From the NCBI GenBank assembly GCA_027619145.1, contig JAQCGA010000004.1:1-24529 (forward strand): a stretch of 24,529 nucleotides of DNA, written 5' to 3'. Below are positions 7,901 to 15,690 of the stretch, piece by piece (the stretch's first letter is position 1; every line of letters starts with the position of its first letter). This stretch comes from a bacterium (GTDB lineage Bacteria; Latescibacterota; UBA2968; GCA-2709665). The position numbers and the translations under genes were made by a program. The notes beneath the pieces were generated by a model. It was not told the DNA's origin. It saw nothing but the letters and a program-made list of their open reading frames with translations, and made no database searches.

Positions 7901-9919
7901 ATGGTTTGGGCACCGATCTTTGGGGTTATCGGCCTTTTCTTTGCGGGCATCACCTATTTGTACGTTTCCCGCCAGCCGATCGGTACGGACCGGATGCGGG
8001 AAATTGCAGAAGCGATTCACGAAGGTTCAATGGCATTCCTCAAGCGCGAATACAGTGTACTTGCCGTTTTTATTGTGGTTGTGACCATCTTGTTGTACGT
8101 AGGAATTGACCCCCCCACAACGGCATTGGCGTTCCTGGGCGGGGCTGTCTGTTCGATTTGCGCCGGGTTTATTGGAATGCAAGCCGCAACAAAGGCCAAT
8201 GTTCGGACGACGCATGCAGCCAACCAGGGCGGGCAAGGAAAGGCACTGAACATTGCTTTTTCGGGCGGTGCCGTCATGGGATTGGCCGTGGCCAGCCTGG
8301 GACTTCTAGGGGTTGGCCTTCTTTTTTATTTTTATGGAAACCCGACGCAGTCTTCTATTATTAACGGATTTGCAATGGGTGCCAGTTCAATTGCGCTATT
8401 TGCCCGTGTGGGTGGTGGAATTTATACCAAAACGGCAGATGTGGGCGCGGACCTGGTTGGGAAAGTTGAAGCGGGTATTCCAGAAGATGATCCGAGAAAC
8501 CCCGCGGTTATTGCAGACAACGTAGGCGACAACGTGGGCGATGTGGCCGGTATGGGTGCCGATATTTTTGAATCATATGTAGGCTCGATTGTGGCCACCA
8601 TTGCGATTGCAGCTACTGCGGGTGTCGAACTCTTGAATCACCTGGCTGTAGGAGCCGTGGCAGCAGACCCCACGCAGGTGCGACTGGCGGCCATGCAACT
8701 TCCTTTGCTTGTGGTGATGGTTGGTCTGGTATCCTCTCTTATTGGCGTTGGCTCCATCCGGGTTTTACAGTCTATTGATCCAGCGGCGGCGCTGCGGTAT
8801 GCAACGTATATTGCAGCTGTTTTGATGCTGGTAGGAACATACTTTATTGTAGAGCGTACCGGCCTTACACCCGGTGTGTTCTGGGCCGTGTTGTCCGGAT
8901 GTTTGGCTGGTATTGTCATTGGTCTTTTGACCGAATATTACACGGGTGGCCCACCCGTTCACCGAATTGCGAAGGCTTCAGAAACCGGTTCGGCAACAAA
9001 TATTATTGCTGGATTGGCCGTAGGGATGGAAAGTGCAGCGCTTCCGGTTCTGGGCATTTGTGCGGCCATTGGCCTGTCGTTCCATTTTGCCGGTCTGTAT
9101 GGGATCGGGATTGCCGCAGTGGGAATGCTTTCCACGGTCGGTGTGACGATGGCGGTGGACGCGTACGGACCCATTGCAGACAATGCGGGCGGGATTTCTG
9201 AGATGGCGGGATTGGGGCCTGAAACGCGTAAGATTACAGACGGACTGGATTCTCTGGGGAATACGACTGCGGCGATTGGCAAAGGGTTTGCAATCGGTTC
9301 GGCCGCACTGACTGCACTGGCTTTGTTTTCTGCATACACATCTACGGTGGGTCTGACGTCGATTGATTTGACCAAGCCGATGGTGGTGATTGGATTTTTT
9401 ATAGGCGGCGTAATTCCGTTTCTTGTGGCCGCCCAGACGATGACATCGGTGGGCAATGCCGCATTTAAGATGGTGGAAGAAGTTCGGCGGCAGTTCCGGG
9501 AGATTCCGGGTTTGATGGAAGGAACCGGCAAACCAGATACTCGCCGGTGCGTGGATATCTGTACTGTGGCTGCTCTGCGAGAAATGGTGGCACCCGGGCT
9601 GGTGGCGGTATTTAGCCCGGTGCTGGTTGGTTTTATTCTGGGTGCAGAGGCACTGGGCGGGATGCTGGCCGGGGCCACGCTGAGCGGCGTGCTGATGGCT
9701 CTGATGATGGCCAACAGCGGCGGAGCGCTGGATAATGCAAAGAAATATATTGAGGAAGGCAACCTGGGCGGCAAAGGTTCTGATGCACACAAGGCTGCTG
9801 TGGTTGGAGATACGGTTGGTGATCCGCTGAAAGATACCTCCGGGCCTTCGATGAACATTTTGATTAAGTTGATGTCTGTTGTTTCTCTTGTGTTGGCCCC
9901 TCTGCTGATTGTGCATTGA
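7901..9919 (+). CDS. hppA: Membrane-bound ion-translocating pyrophosphatase (K+-dependent type)
   Basis: 672 aa with about 16 hydrophobic helices. It hydrolyses cytosolic pyrophosphate and pumps H+ and/or Na+ across the inner membrane. The PPi-Mg site is shown by [20 protein letters not shown] and by [22 protein letters not shown], and a second Asp-rich site by [12 protein letters not shown] and [14 protein letters not shown]. In the segment [15 protein letters not shown] (about residues 453-467) the position that is Lys in K+-independent enzymes is Ala, so by family knowledge this enzyme should need K+. Whether it pumps H+, Na+ or both cannot be read reliably. A GGGAGG SD precedes the ATG. 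It lies between pth and rpsF, where ychF often sits in other genomes, and may recycle PPi from biosynthesis. Confidence 0.96.
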   Translation: MVWAPIFGVIGLFFAGITYLYVSRQPIGTDRMREIAEAIHEGSMAFLKREYSVLAVFIVVVTILLYVGIDPPTTALAFLGGAVCSICAGFIGMQAATKANVRTTHAANQGGQGKALNIAFSGGAVMGLAVASLGLLGVGLLFYFYGNPTQSSIINGFAMGASSIALFARVGGGIYTKTADVGADLVGKVEAGIPEDDPRNPAVIADNVGDNVGDVAGMGADIFESYVGSIVATIAIAATAGVELLNHLAVGAVAADPTQVRLAAMQLPLLVVMVGLVSSLIGVGSIRVLQSIDPAAALRYATYIAAVLMLVGTYFIVERTGLTPGVFWAVLSGCLAGIVIGLLTEYYTGGPPVHRIAKASETGSATNIIAGLAVGMESAALPVLGICAAIGLSFHFAGLYGIGIAAVGMLSTVGVTMAVDAYGPIADNAGGISEMAGLGPETRKITDGLDSLGNTTAAIGKGFAIGSAALTALALFSAYTSTVGLTSIDLTKPMVVIGFFIGGVIPFLVAAQTMTSVGNAAFKMVEEVRRQFREIPGLMEGTGKPDTRRCVDICTVAALREMVAPGLVAVFSPVLVGFILGAEALGGMLAGATLSGVLMALMMANSGGALDNAKKYIEEGNLGGKGSDAHKAAVVGDTVGDPLKDTSGPSMNILIKLMSVVSLVLAPLLIVH

Positions 9920-9965
9920 GTAGAGCATATTTAGAGCATATCGCGAAAATTTCGCTGAGCGTCGT

Positions 9966-10024
9966 GGACGGTTCACGGCTCCCGTATTCAACCCCGCCCG
10001 GGAAAGTTCCCGGGCCTTACGTCC
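9966..10024 (+). promoter_or_regulatory. Structured rpsF leader, candidate S6:S18 autoregulatory RNA
   Basis: The 122-nt gap between hppA and rpsF folds on paper into a closed unit. An outer stem GGACG/CGTCC (9966-9970 with 10020-10024) encloses a small hairpin ACGG-CTC-CCGT (9975-9985) and a perfect 9-bp stem GCCCGGGAA/TTCCCGGGC (9996-10015). bS6:bS18 leaders that bind the bS6-bS18 complex are known in many bacteria and use CCG/GGC elements; such triplets flank the main stem here. The match to the published motif is untested. Confidence 0.45.
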
Positions 10025-10041
10025 AAGGGGAGGTTGTTTAG

Positions 10042-10485
10042 ATGGAAAGAGATTATGAGCTGGCGTTGCTGGTCAATTCCCAACTTCCGGAAGGCCAGGC
10101 AGAAGAGACCGCCAAACGGTACGAGCAATTTCTCACCGAACACGGGGCTACGATTGGAAATGTAAACCGTTGGGGCGTGCGGAAACTGGCGTACGAAATC
10201 CAGAAACAGCAGCAAGCCGATTACACGTTCATCCAGTTTGAAGCAGGGGTAGCTCTGCTTCCTGAACTGGAGCGGGCTTGTAAGCTGGATGAGACGCTTA
10301 TCCGGTATATGGTGGTTGCAATTGAGGAAGGACTGAAGGTACCGCCGGTGGAAGAGGAATCGCCCGAAGCTGGAGCAGATTCGGACAAGGACGACGAAGA
10401 CGGCGAGGATGAAGAAGACGGCGAGGATGAAGAAGACGGCGAGGATGAAGAAGACGGAGACGAGGACGGGGGTGACGGAGAATGA
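10042..10485 (+). CDS. rpsF: 30S ribosomal protein bS6 with acidic repeat tail
   Basis: 147 aa. Residues 1-100 are a standard bS6 fold ([50 protein letters not shown]); it sits next to bS18 on the small-subunit platform. From about residue 108 the protein is a long acidic tail, with DGEDEE repeated three times. In E. coli the bS6 C-terminus is acidic and extended by RimK-added glutamates, but this tail is longer and gene-encoded. SD GGGGAGG is at about 10027-10033. The stop overlaps the rpsR start by four bases (ATGA). Confidence 0.96.
   Translation: MERDYELALLVNSQLPEGQAEETAKRYEQFLTEHGATIGNVNRWGVRKLAYEIQKQQQADYTFIQFEAGVALLPELERACKLDETLIRYMVVAIEEGLKVPPVEEESPEAGADSDKDDEDGEDEEDGEDEEDGEDEEDGDEDGGDGE
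10399..10452 (+). repeat. Three perfect 18-bp tandem repeats in the rpsF 3' end
   Basis: The unit gacggcgaggatgaagaa occurs three times without a mismatch at 10399-10416, 10417-10434 and 10435-10452, encoding DGEDEE each time. Partial, diverged copies flank it. In-frame repeat number could vary between strains by slippage without breaking rpsF. Confidence 0.95.
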
Positions 10486-10700
10486 ACCGGATTAAAGTCT
10501 GCCGGTTTTGCGAAGATAAATCCCTGGGGGCGGATTACAAAGATGTTCGGTTGTTGCAGCGGTTTGTTACTGAGCGTGGGAAGCTCCTTCCCCGGCGTGC
10601 CTCGGGAACCTGTGCGAGACACCAGCGCCTGGTGACTCTACACGTTAAGCGTGCCCGCCAGATTGCTCTGTTGCCGTTTGCTTCCGACCTTGTGAAGTAA
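10482..10700 (+). CDS. rpsR: 30S ribosomal protein bS18 (zinc-binding form)
   Basis: 72 aa, the normal size. Binds the platform of the 30S subunit together with bS6. The core [42 protein letters not shown] is typical. CRFC near the N-terminus plus CARH give a CxxC...CxxH set, i.e. the zinc-ribbon (C+) version of bS18. The ATG overlaps the rpsF stop (ATGA), so translation is probably coupled. No ssb gene lies between rpsF and rpsR, unlike in many Firmicutes. Confidence 0.96.
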   Translation: MNRIKVCRFCEDKSLGADYKDVRLLQRFVTERGKLLPRRASGTCARHQRLVTLHVKRARQIALLPFASDLVK

Positions 10701-10701
10701 T

Positions 10702-10729
10702 CAGTATCCCTCGACACAAAAGGGTACTG
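10702..10729 (+). promoter_or_regulatory. Small intercistronic hairpin before rplI
   Basis: CAGTA-T-CCCT (10702-10711) pairs with AGGG-TACTG (10721-10729), giving 9 bp with one bulged T and a 9-nt loop. No T-tract follows. It may be a processing or stability element between rpsR and rplI. Confidence 0.4.
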
Positions 10730-10779
10730 TAAACCCGTCCATCGTACTTATCAACTCATTAAACTCAGGAAGAACTGTT

Positions 10780-11223
10780 ATGAAGGTGATCTTGATAGAA
10801 AGTATGGAGAACCTGGGCGAAGCGGGTGAAATTGTGGAAGTGAAAGGCGGTTACGCCCGCAACTACCTGTTGCCCCGCAACCTGGCCCTGGCTGCTAACA
10901 GCAAGAACCGGTCGGTATATGAAGAAGTCCACCGGCAAAGAACCGCCCGGAGTACAAAGGCGAAACGAGAAGCTGAAGTGCTGGCTCAAAAGCTGGCCAA
11001 AGCCTCGTGCACGGTGCCTGTGGCTGTGGGTGAAGAGGATCGAATTTTTGGCTCGGTCACGGCTCAGCAGATTTCCGATCTGCTCAACGAGCAGGGTTTT
11101 GAAATTGACCGCCGTACCATTGAACTGGAAGAGCCGATCCGGGCGCTGGGTGTGTACGATGTACCTATCCGGCTTCACCCAGAAGTAGTTGCTCAGGTAA
11201 AAGTGTGGGTGGTTAAAGAGTAG
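10780..11223 (+). CDS. rplI: 50S ribosomal protein bL9
   Basis: 147 aa, the normal size for bL9, which binds domain V of 23S rRNA and extends from the L1 stalk base. The N-terminal domain MKVILIESMENLGEAGEIVEVKGGYARNYLLPR carries the signature GxxGxxVxVxxGYxRNxLxP. A long connecting helix and the C-terminal domain (GSVTAQQISDLLNEQGFEIDRR) follow. SD AGGAAG is upstream of the ATG. It is the last gene of the ribosomal block and is followed by a strong terminator. Confidence 0.97.
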   Translation: MKVILIESMENLGEAGEIVEVKGGYARNYLLPRNLALAANSKNRSVYEEVHRQRTARSTKAKREAEVLAQKLAKASCTVPVAVGEEDRIFGSVTAQQISDLLNEQGFEIDRRTIELEEPIRALGVYDVPIRLHPEVVAQVKVWVVKE

Positions 11224-11291
11224 GCCATATTGGAAATGCGTCTATCGCGACGGGGCCCGCAGGTTAAAGGTTCTCTGTTGCATATGGACTG

Positions 11292-11329
11292 AAGCGGGGG
11301 ACGAGAGTACATTCGTCCTCCGCTTTTTT
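11292..11329 (+). terminator. Intrinsic terminator after rplI
   Basis: The stem AAGCGGGGGACGA (11292-11304) pairs with TCGTCCTCCGCTT (11313-11325) with one G-T pair, an 8-nt loop and the run TTTTTT at 11324-11329. It ends the transcript from the ispE/ribosomal block. Confidence 0.92.
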
Positions 11330-11341
11330 GTAAGAATGCCG

Positions 11342-11506
11342 AAGAGCCTATCCGGAAACCTCATTCGGCCTTCGAGCGGCTACGAGCGCCGCGGCCTGCG
11401 TTGCGCTGCATCGGCGAATCACAGAGGATTCGCCTGCTTCGCGCGCCTTGTCCACGACACTCTCGCTCGCTCTCGGGGCTCAAAGCAGGTTTCCGGATAG
11501 GCTCTT
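11342..11506. mobile_element. 165-bp MITE-like element with perfect 20-bp terminal inverted repeats
   Basis: AAGAGCCTATCCGGAAACCT (11342-11361) is matched exactly by its reverse complement at 11487-11506. The interior has no gene and contains a second inverted repeat GGCGAATC-ACAGAG-GATTCGCC (11413-11434), plus GC-rich segments such as GCGTTGCGCTGCATCGGCG. No convincing target-site duplication is visible. The size, termini and lack of coding capacity fit a non-autonomous transposable element. The GAGCCTATCCGG-type end recalls IS5-like termini from memory, which I could not check. Confidence 0.75.
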
Positions 11507-11527
11507 AGTTGCAAACAAAGCCGGCAT

Positions 11528-11788
11528 TCATTTTTGACGCTTGAAAATGGAAATAACAATTTCTCCTTTAACCGGATACGAAGAGGCGAGTTCCCAGCCT
11601 TCGTCCCCCAGAGCCTGGATGTTTTTAAAATCGCTACCACTTTCTGTGAGGTACGGGCTATGCTTGATAATTGTATATTTCCATTTTACCGTTTTTGTAC
11701 TGGACTGTCCAACAGCGTAATTTCCAATGGCAAAAGACCCCAGCAGAAGCCCTCCAACAAGTACGGCAGTAAGCAATCTGAAGCGCAT
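11528..11788 (-). CDS. Small exported DUF4177-like protein
   Basis: 86 aa from the ATG at 11788, chosen because AAAGGGGA lies 7 nt upstream; a longer reading from 11851 has no such site. The N-terminus MRFRLLTAVLVGGLLLGSFAIGNYAVGQ is a signal peptide. The remaining 55-60 residues follow the DUF4177 pattern: KWKYTII near the start, IQALGDEGWELASSYP in the middle and VISIFKRQ at the end. The function of that fold is unknown. It is a single gene reading towards the MITE-like element and diverges from the DUF6785 gene. Confidence 0.75.
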   Translation of the reverse strand: MRFRLLTAVLVGGLLLGSFAIGNYAVGQSSTKTVKWKYTIIKHSPYLTESGSDFKNIQALGDEGWELASSYPVKGEIVISIFKRQK

Positions 11789-11920
11789 CGTATTCCCCTT
11801 TCTATAAAATGTAAAAATGTAAGACTTCAAATGCTGAAAATTAGCCAACAAGGGTGCAGAATAAAAAGATAATACGGTTTCAAAAGTGTCCTGTCAAGTC
11901 GGTCCGGGAGGTGGTTCAGA

Positions 11921-13852
11921 ATGGCGCAGTGTATGGAGAACGAAAAAAAAGGGCGGTTTCTAACCTGGAAGCCGATTCTTCTGGCTGTGGGCGTTCTCGT
12001 GCTTTCTGCCTGGCTGGTACAGAAGGTGGAGCTGCTCTACGCAGGTCCGTCCATTGCAGACGGGGTCTTTCCTGCTGTTCCGGTGGCTGTGCTTGCTTTG
12101 CTTGCCCTGGGGGCGTGGCGCCTGGACCGTGGAGACCGAGCGGTGTTCTACGCGGCTGTTACTGTGGGGTTACCGGTTACGGCCTCGGGGCTGATGCATC
12201 GTTTTCTGCCGGCTCTGGTGACGGGGTTCTACGGAGGTTTTGCCAGTCCTACGGGCCGGTATGCCCAGTTTCTAGAGCAGATTCCGCCCTGGCTGGCACC
12301 CGGCGGGCCAAACTCTGCGGCTGCGATTGGCGCGTTTGAAGGGGCCCATTCTGTCCCCTGGAGCGATTGGGTTTTTCCGCTGTTGTTCTGGCTGTTTTTT
12401 TTTCTGGCCCTGTTCTTGACTTCGTTTTGTCTGGTTGGGATTTTGCGGACGCGCTGGCTGGAAACGGAGCGCATGGGGTTTCCTCTTCTGGGATTGCCGC
12501 TGGGCCTGTTGGGCGCAGATGAAGAAAAAATGGGTCTTTACCGACGCCGCGCTTTCTGGTGGGGCGTTGCTGTGCCTGTGGTTTTGTTTGGCGTGAACGG
12601 GCTGCACCACTATTTTCCATCTGTCGGAGAGATTTCAATCGGGCTGGACCTGGGTCATTTTCTACTGGATCCACCATGGCGTTCGATGGCTTCTTTTACG
12701 TCTCCGTTCCGGTTTGAGGTCACACCAGCGCTGGTTGGCGTCGCATACCTGATGCCGGTAGAGGTGTCTTTCAGTACGTGGTTTTTTTTCTTGCTTACCC
12801 GCTTGCAACTGCTGTTGGCCCATCTGGCCGGAACGTCGGAAGAACATGGCGTTTTTGTGGGTCTGGGGTCCCAATGGTTAGATTGGCCGAATACGGTTCC
12901 CTTTTTTATGTCTCAGGCACGTGGGGGCTTGATTGTACTGGCACTGGTTAGCCTGTGGGCAGCAAGACGAGTTTTTCAAACCGCGTTTGTCCGTTTCGAG
13001 TGGCCTGCCAGAGGTCTGGTGGCAGGGTTTTGTATGCTGTGGGGCTGGTTATTTGCGGTGGGTTTATCCCCTGGAGTGGGATTCTGGACGCTGGCTTCTT
13101 TTTTGCTTTTTGCCATTGCCTTTGCGCGGTTGCGCGTAGACGGCGGACTACCCGTAACGGGCGTTCCGGTGTTGATGGGATATTTATTTTTTCTGGTATT
13201 TGGTACAGGGCCGGGTGTTTTTGAGGATCAGACATACGTGATTTTCGCTTTTCTTGCCGTTCTGTCTTATACTTCTGTAGGTCTCTGGCCTGGGGTGCAA
13301 TTTGAAGGTTTGAAGCTCGCAGAACGGACCGGTGTGCCTGTGCAACGCATGGTCTGGGCTATGTTCTGGGGGGTAGGTATTGGGCTGGTGGTCGGCGCGA
13401 TATTTTCGTTGAATACGATCTATGAGTACGGCATTTTTGCACTGGATCAGCAGGGCGGGGGCCGAACGGCAGCCCGCATTGGGCGGTACTATCATTATTT
13501 GTACGGCGACGTTGCCACCCAGCAAGGTGGAACCGATTGGTACCGTCTGGCTGCTCATGCTGCGGGAGGAGCTGTTACCTGGATCCTGGTATTTCTGCGC
13601 GGGCGTTTTCTGAGATGGCCGTTGCATCCAATTGGGTATGTGTATGGCACTGGCTTTGGATGGACGATCTGGGGTGCTGCGCTGGTGGGTTGGTTTTGCA
13701 AGTGGTTGGTGGCGCAGTATGGCGGCGCTACGACCTATCGGAAGGTACGTCCGTTTTTTTTGGGGATGATTTTTTCGGAAGTCAGTATGCGGTTGTTCTG
13801 GGCAGGGGTTGCGATGTGGCGCGGAGAAATGGGATCTGGTTACGGGATGTAG
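11921..13852 (+). CDS. DUF6785/DUF6784 multi-pass membrane protein (OPT-transporter-like)
   Basis: 643 aa with roughly 14 hydrophobic helices separated by short loops; inner membrane. I recognise the DUF6785 (N-terminal) and DUF6784 (C-terminal) pair common in Planctomycetes, Poribacteria, Latescibacteria and relatives. Pointers are ETERMGFPLLGLPLGLL in the middle, a Gly-rich loop with HYLYGD, and the C-terminal HPIGYVYGTGFGWTIWGAALVGWFCKWL / QYGGATTYRKVRPFFLGMI segments. The family resembles oligopeptide transporters, but no substrate is established. SD GGGAGG (11906-11911) precedes the ATG by 9-10 nt. The dockerin-type gene starts 20 nt after the stop, so the two are probably co-transcribed. 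Confidence 0.85.
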   Translation: MAQCMENEKKGRFLTWKPILLAVGVLVLSAWLVQKVELLYAGPSIADGVFPAVPVAVLALLALGAWRLDRGDRAVFYAAVTVGLPVTASGLMHRFLPALVTGFYGGFASPTGRYAQFLEQIPPWLAPGGPNSAAAIGAFEGAHSVPWSDWVFPLLFWLFFFLALFLTSFCLVGILRTRWLETERMGFPLLGLPLGLLGADEEKMGLYRRRAFWWGVAVPVVLFGVNGLHHYFPSVGEISIGLDLGHFLLDPPWRSMASFTSPFRFEVTPALVGVAYLMPVEVSFSTWFFFLLTRLQLLLAHLAGTSEEHGVFVGLGSQWLDWPNTVPFFMSQARGGLIVLALVSLWAARRVFQTAFVRFEWPARGLVAGFCMLWGWLFAVGLSPGVGFWTLASFLLFAIAFARLRVDGGLPVTGVPVLMGYLFFLVFGTGPGVFEDQTYVIFAFLAVLSYTSVGLWPGVQFEGLKLAERTGVPVQRMVWAMFWGVGIGLVVGAIFSLNTIYEYGIFALDQQGGGRTAARIGRYYHYLYGDVATQQGGTDWYRLAAHAAGGAVTWILVFLRGRFLRWPLHPIGYVYGTGFGWTIWGAALVGWFCKWLVAQYGGATTYRKVRPFFLGMIFSEVSMRLFWAGVAMWRGEMGSGYGM

Positions 13853-13872
13853 TTGACTTGAGAGGTGACGTG

Positions 13873-14286
13873 ATGGGTAGACCCTTCTGGGCAATTCTGG
13901 CTGTTCTGGTCTGGACGACGCAGGCAGGAAGCAATGGGGTTGTCGGTGTACAGGGTGTTTTAGGCACCAGTGGAAGCGGGGGCATGTCTGAAAACTATGT
14001 TCTTCGGGTTGGCATCCTGGGGCTGCCGGTTCAGACAGGCGAAGTGAGGTCTTCCGGTTTCCGGCTAACCTCGGGAATTCTTCTGGTTGAACAGGGTCAG
14101 ACGCTGTTGAAGACGGGCGATTTTAACGGAGACGGCAATGTGGGTTTTGCCGATTTTGTGATCTTTGCAAGAGGGTACGGCATATCTCAGGGCCAGATCG
14201 GTTACGACCTGCACCTGGACCTGGACGGAGACCAGCAGATTGCGTTTGGCGATTTCGTAATTTTTGCACAGGCATACGGAAGGTAA
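13873..14286 (+). CDS. Small exported dockerin-type EF-hand protein
   Basis: 137 aa. The start is ATG 13873 after GAGAGGTG; a GTG overlaps just upstream. A signal peptide (MGRPFWAILAVLVWTTQAGS) is followed by a short beta module of the SENYVLRVGILGLPVQTG...SSGFRLTSG type. The C-terminal half is a dockerin-like pair of calcium loops: DFNGDGNVGFADF and DLDGDQQIAFGDF, each followed by VIFAxxYG. Both loops keep acidic residues at positions 1, 3, 5 and 12. The protein ends right after the second repeat. It should be secreted and bind calcium, probably to dock on a cohesin-like domain such as those encoded at 16946-23172. It follows the DUF6785 gene by 20 nt. Confidence 0.82.
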   Translation: MGRPFWAILAVLVWTTQAGSNGVVGVQGVLGTSGSGGMSENYVLRVGILGLPVQTGEVRSSGFRLTSGILLVEQGQTLLKTGDFNGDGNVGFADFVIFARGYGISQGQIGYDLHLDLDGDQQIAFGDFVIFAQAYGR

Positions 14287-14321
14287 AAACTGAGGTAGCC
14301 GAAGACGGCGGAAAAAGAAAA

Positions 14322-15308
14322 TCAGCGGGTATAGATTTTGATCAGGAGAATGCCGGTGCGGAGCGTACCGGGCTGGCCGGTTGCAAAGATTTCGATAAAG
14401 ATACGGTATAACCCGGTTTCAAGCGATAAGACGGCACTGTTGCTCACGGTGGAGGTTCGGAACGTTTGGCTGCCGTCTGGAGAGGGTGCAATGCCAGAAA
14501 CGTTGCTGGCGTTTCTGAACAATGCCGTGCGGTTTCCTCCTTCGAAGCGTTCGGCCCCCAGGCGAAATTCGAGAGAACCATTTGCTGCGATAGCGCCTCT
14601 GAAATCGAGTTCGACCAGGGAAGGCCGGTCCAGTTGGACGAACAGGCTTCCAAAAGGCGGCTGTTCGAGTTGTTCCCAGCGCAGGTTTGCGTCAAGGCGC
14701 AGGGTGTCCTGGGTGCTTTTGACAATGATTGTATCCAGCGTCATGCCGGTTGTTTGAATGGGTATTGCTGGGCCCACCCAATTTCCGTTCCTGTTAATGA
14801 CGCCCAGGCCCCCCACAGCCAGGCTGTCTGTGAATACGCGGGATGCAGAAAGCGTTCCTGCTGTATCCAGGGTGGCGTTTCCACGTTCAAGCGTGATGCT
14901 GGCTGGCGAAATGTGCCTGCCGGAAACGTCATCTGCCTGGCCAGCCCTGAAGGCATACGCTGTGCTGACGATTTGCTGCCGGGGAAGGAGCTCGGTGTCT
15001 TCTTCGATCTTGAGTGAGAGATACCGGTTATTGCTGCTAAACAGATCTGGAGGTAAAGCAACCAGGCTTCCCAGCAGCGCGTGAAAGCGGCCTTCGATGG
15101 CTTGAAGCGTATGCGTTTCGGACCAGAGCGGAGAACCTCCGGTTTCAGTTGAATAGACGGAAAAAACGATGCGTACCGAGCCGGTCAGGAGAGAGTCTGT
15201 TGATGTTTGCAGGCTTCCCTGGTAATTGATAAGCCGGGGCACATCGGCAGCGGATTTGGATATACAAAAGAGGAAGGCAACAACCAGCAGGAATCCGCAA
15301 CGAACCAT
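14322..15308 (-). CDS. Exported protein with tail-fibre/collar-like N-terminal domain
   Basis: 328 aa from the ATG at 15308, chosen because AGGAG lies about 8 nt upstream and a signal peptide follows directly (MVRCGFLLVVAFLFCISKSAADV). The open frame extends further upstream without an SD. Residues 24-130 match a pattern known from secreted FCB-group proteins: VPRLINYQGSL, then VFSVYSTETGGSPLWSE, GRFHALLGS, YLSLKIEEDTELLPRQ and STAYAFRA. The C-terminal half (LFVQLDRPSLVELDFRG, GLYRIFIEIFATGQPG) is beta-rich and not recognised. The mature part has no cysteine. It converges with the dockerin gene, with 35 nt between the stops. Probably cell-surface or secreted. Confidence 0.75.
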   Translation of the reverse strand: MVRCGFLLVVAFLFCISKSAADVPRLINYQGSLQTSTDSLLTGSVRIVFSVYSTETGGSPLWSETHTLQAIEGRFHALLGSLVALPPDLFSSNNRYLSLKIEEDTELLPRQQIVSTAYAFRAGQADDVSGRHISPASITLERGNATLDTAGTLSASRVFTDSLAVGGLGVINRNGNWVGPAIPIQTTGMTLDTIIVKSTQDTLRLDANLRWEQLEQPPFGSLFVQLDRPSLVELDFRGAIAANGSLEFRLGAERFEGGNRTALFRNASNVSGIAPSPDGSQTFRTSTVSNSAVLSLETGLYRIFIEIFATGQPGTLRTGILLIKIYTR

Positions 15309-15553
15309 AAAGAAGCTCCTGGAAATATTGAAAAAAATGGGGTTATAAAAAATTTGCAAGCAGGTGAATCGGGTAAGATTACGGCTTTTCGATCGTTGGT
15401 TGTGAGCTCGGGCTGGTTTCTGGATGGCTGACAAATACCCGAATGGAAGCCCGATGGAATTGTGAGGTAGGGGTAGAGGCCCGACCACAATTTAACCCGG
15501 TGACATCTTTGAAGCAAGCGGAGAAATGCCTTTTCGATTGCCTGTTTTTTTGC

Positions 15554-15583
15554 TTGATTTTTACCGGTGTTTCGTTCTATATT
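15554..15583 (+). promoter_or_regulatory. Probable sigma-70-like promoter of the DUF151 nuclease gene
   Basis: TTGATT (15554-15559), an 18-nt spacer and TATATT (15578-15583), about 105 nt before the ATG. It lies in the 382-nt gap (15309-15690) between two divergent genes; I see no gene or other clear element in the rest of that gap. Confidence 0.5.
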
Positions 15584-15690
15584 AGGATTCACCTCTTTTT
15601 TCAGTACTAAATTGTGGAATGGTGTATTTCGCGTTTCTCTTATAGGTGATAAATTACCAGCACAGCCTCTCAAGGAAGGATGAATGAGCC

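Noticed and set aside
8959..9991. 299- and 337-aa minus-strand open frames opposite hppA
   Set aside because: The membrane pyrophosphatase on the plus strand has all catalytic motifs; the antisense products are low-complexity shadows.
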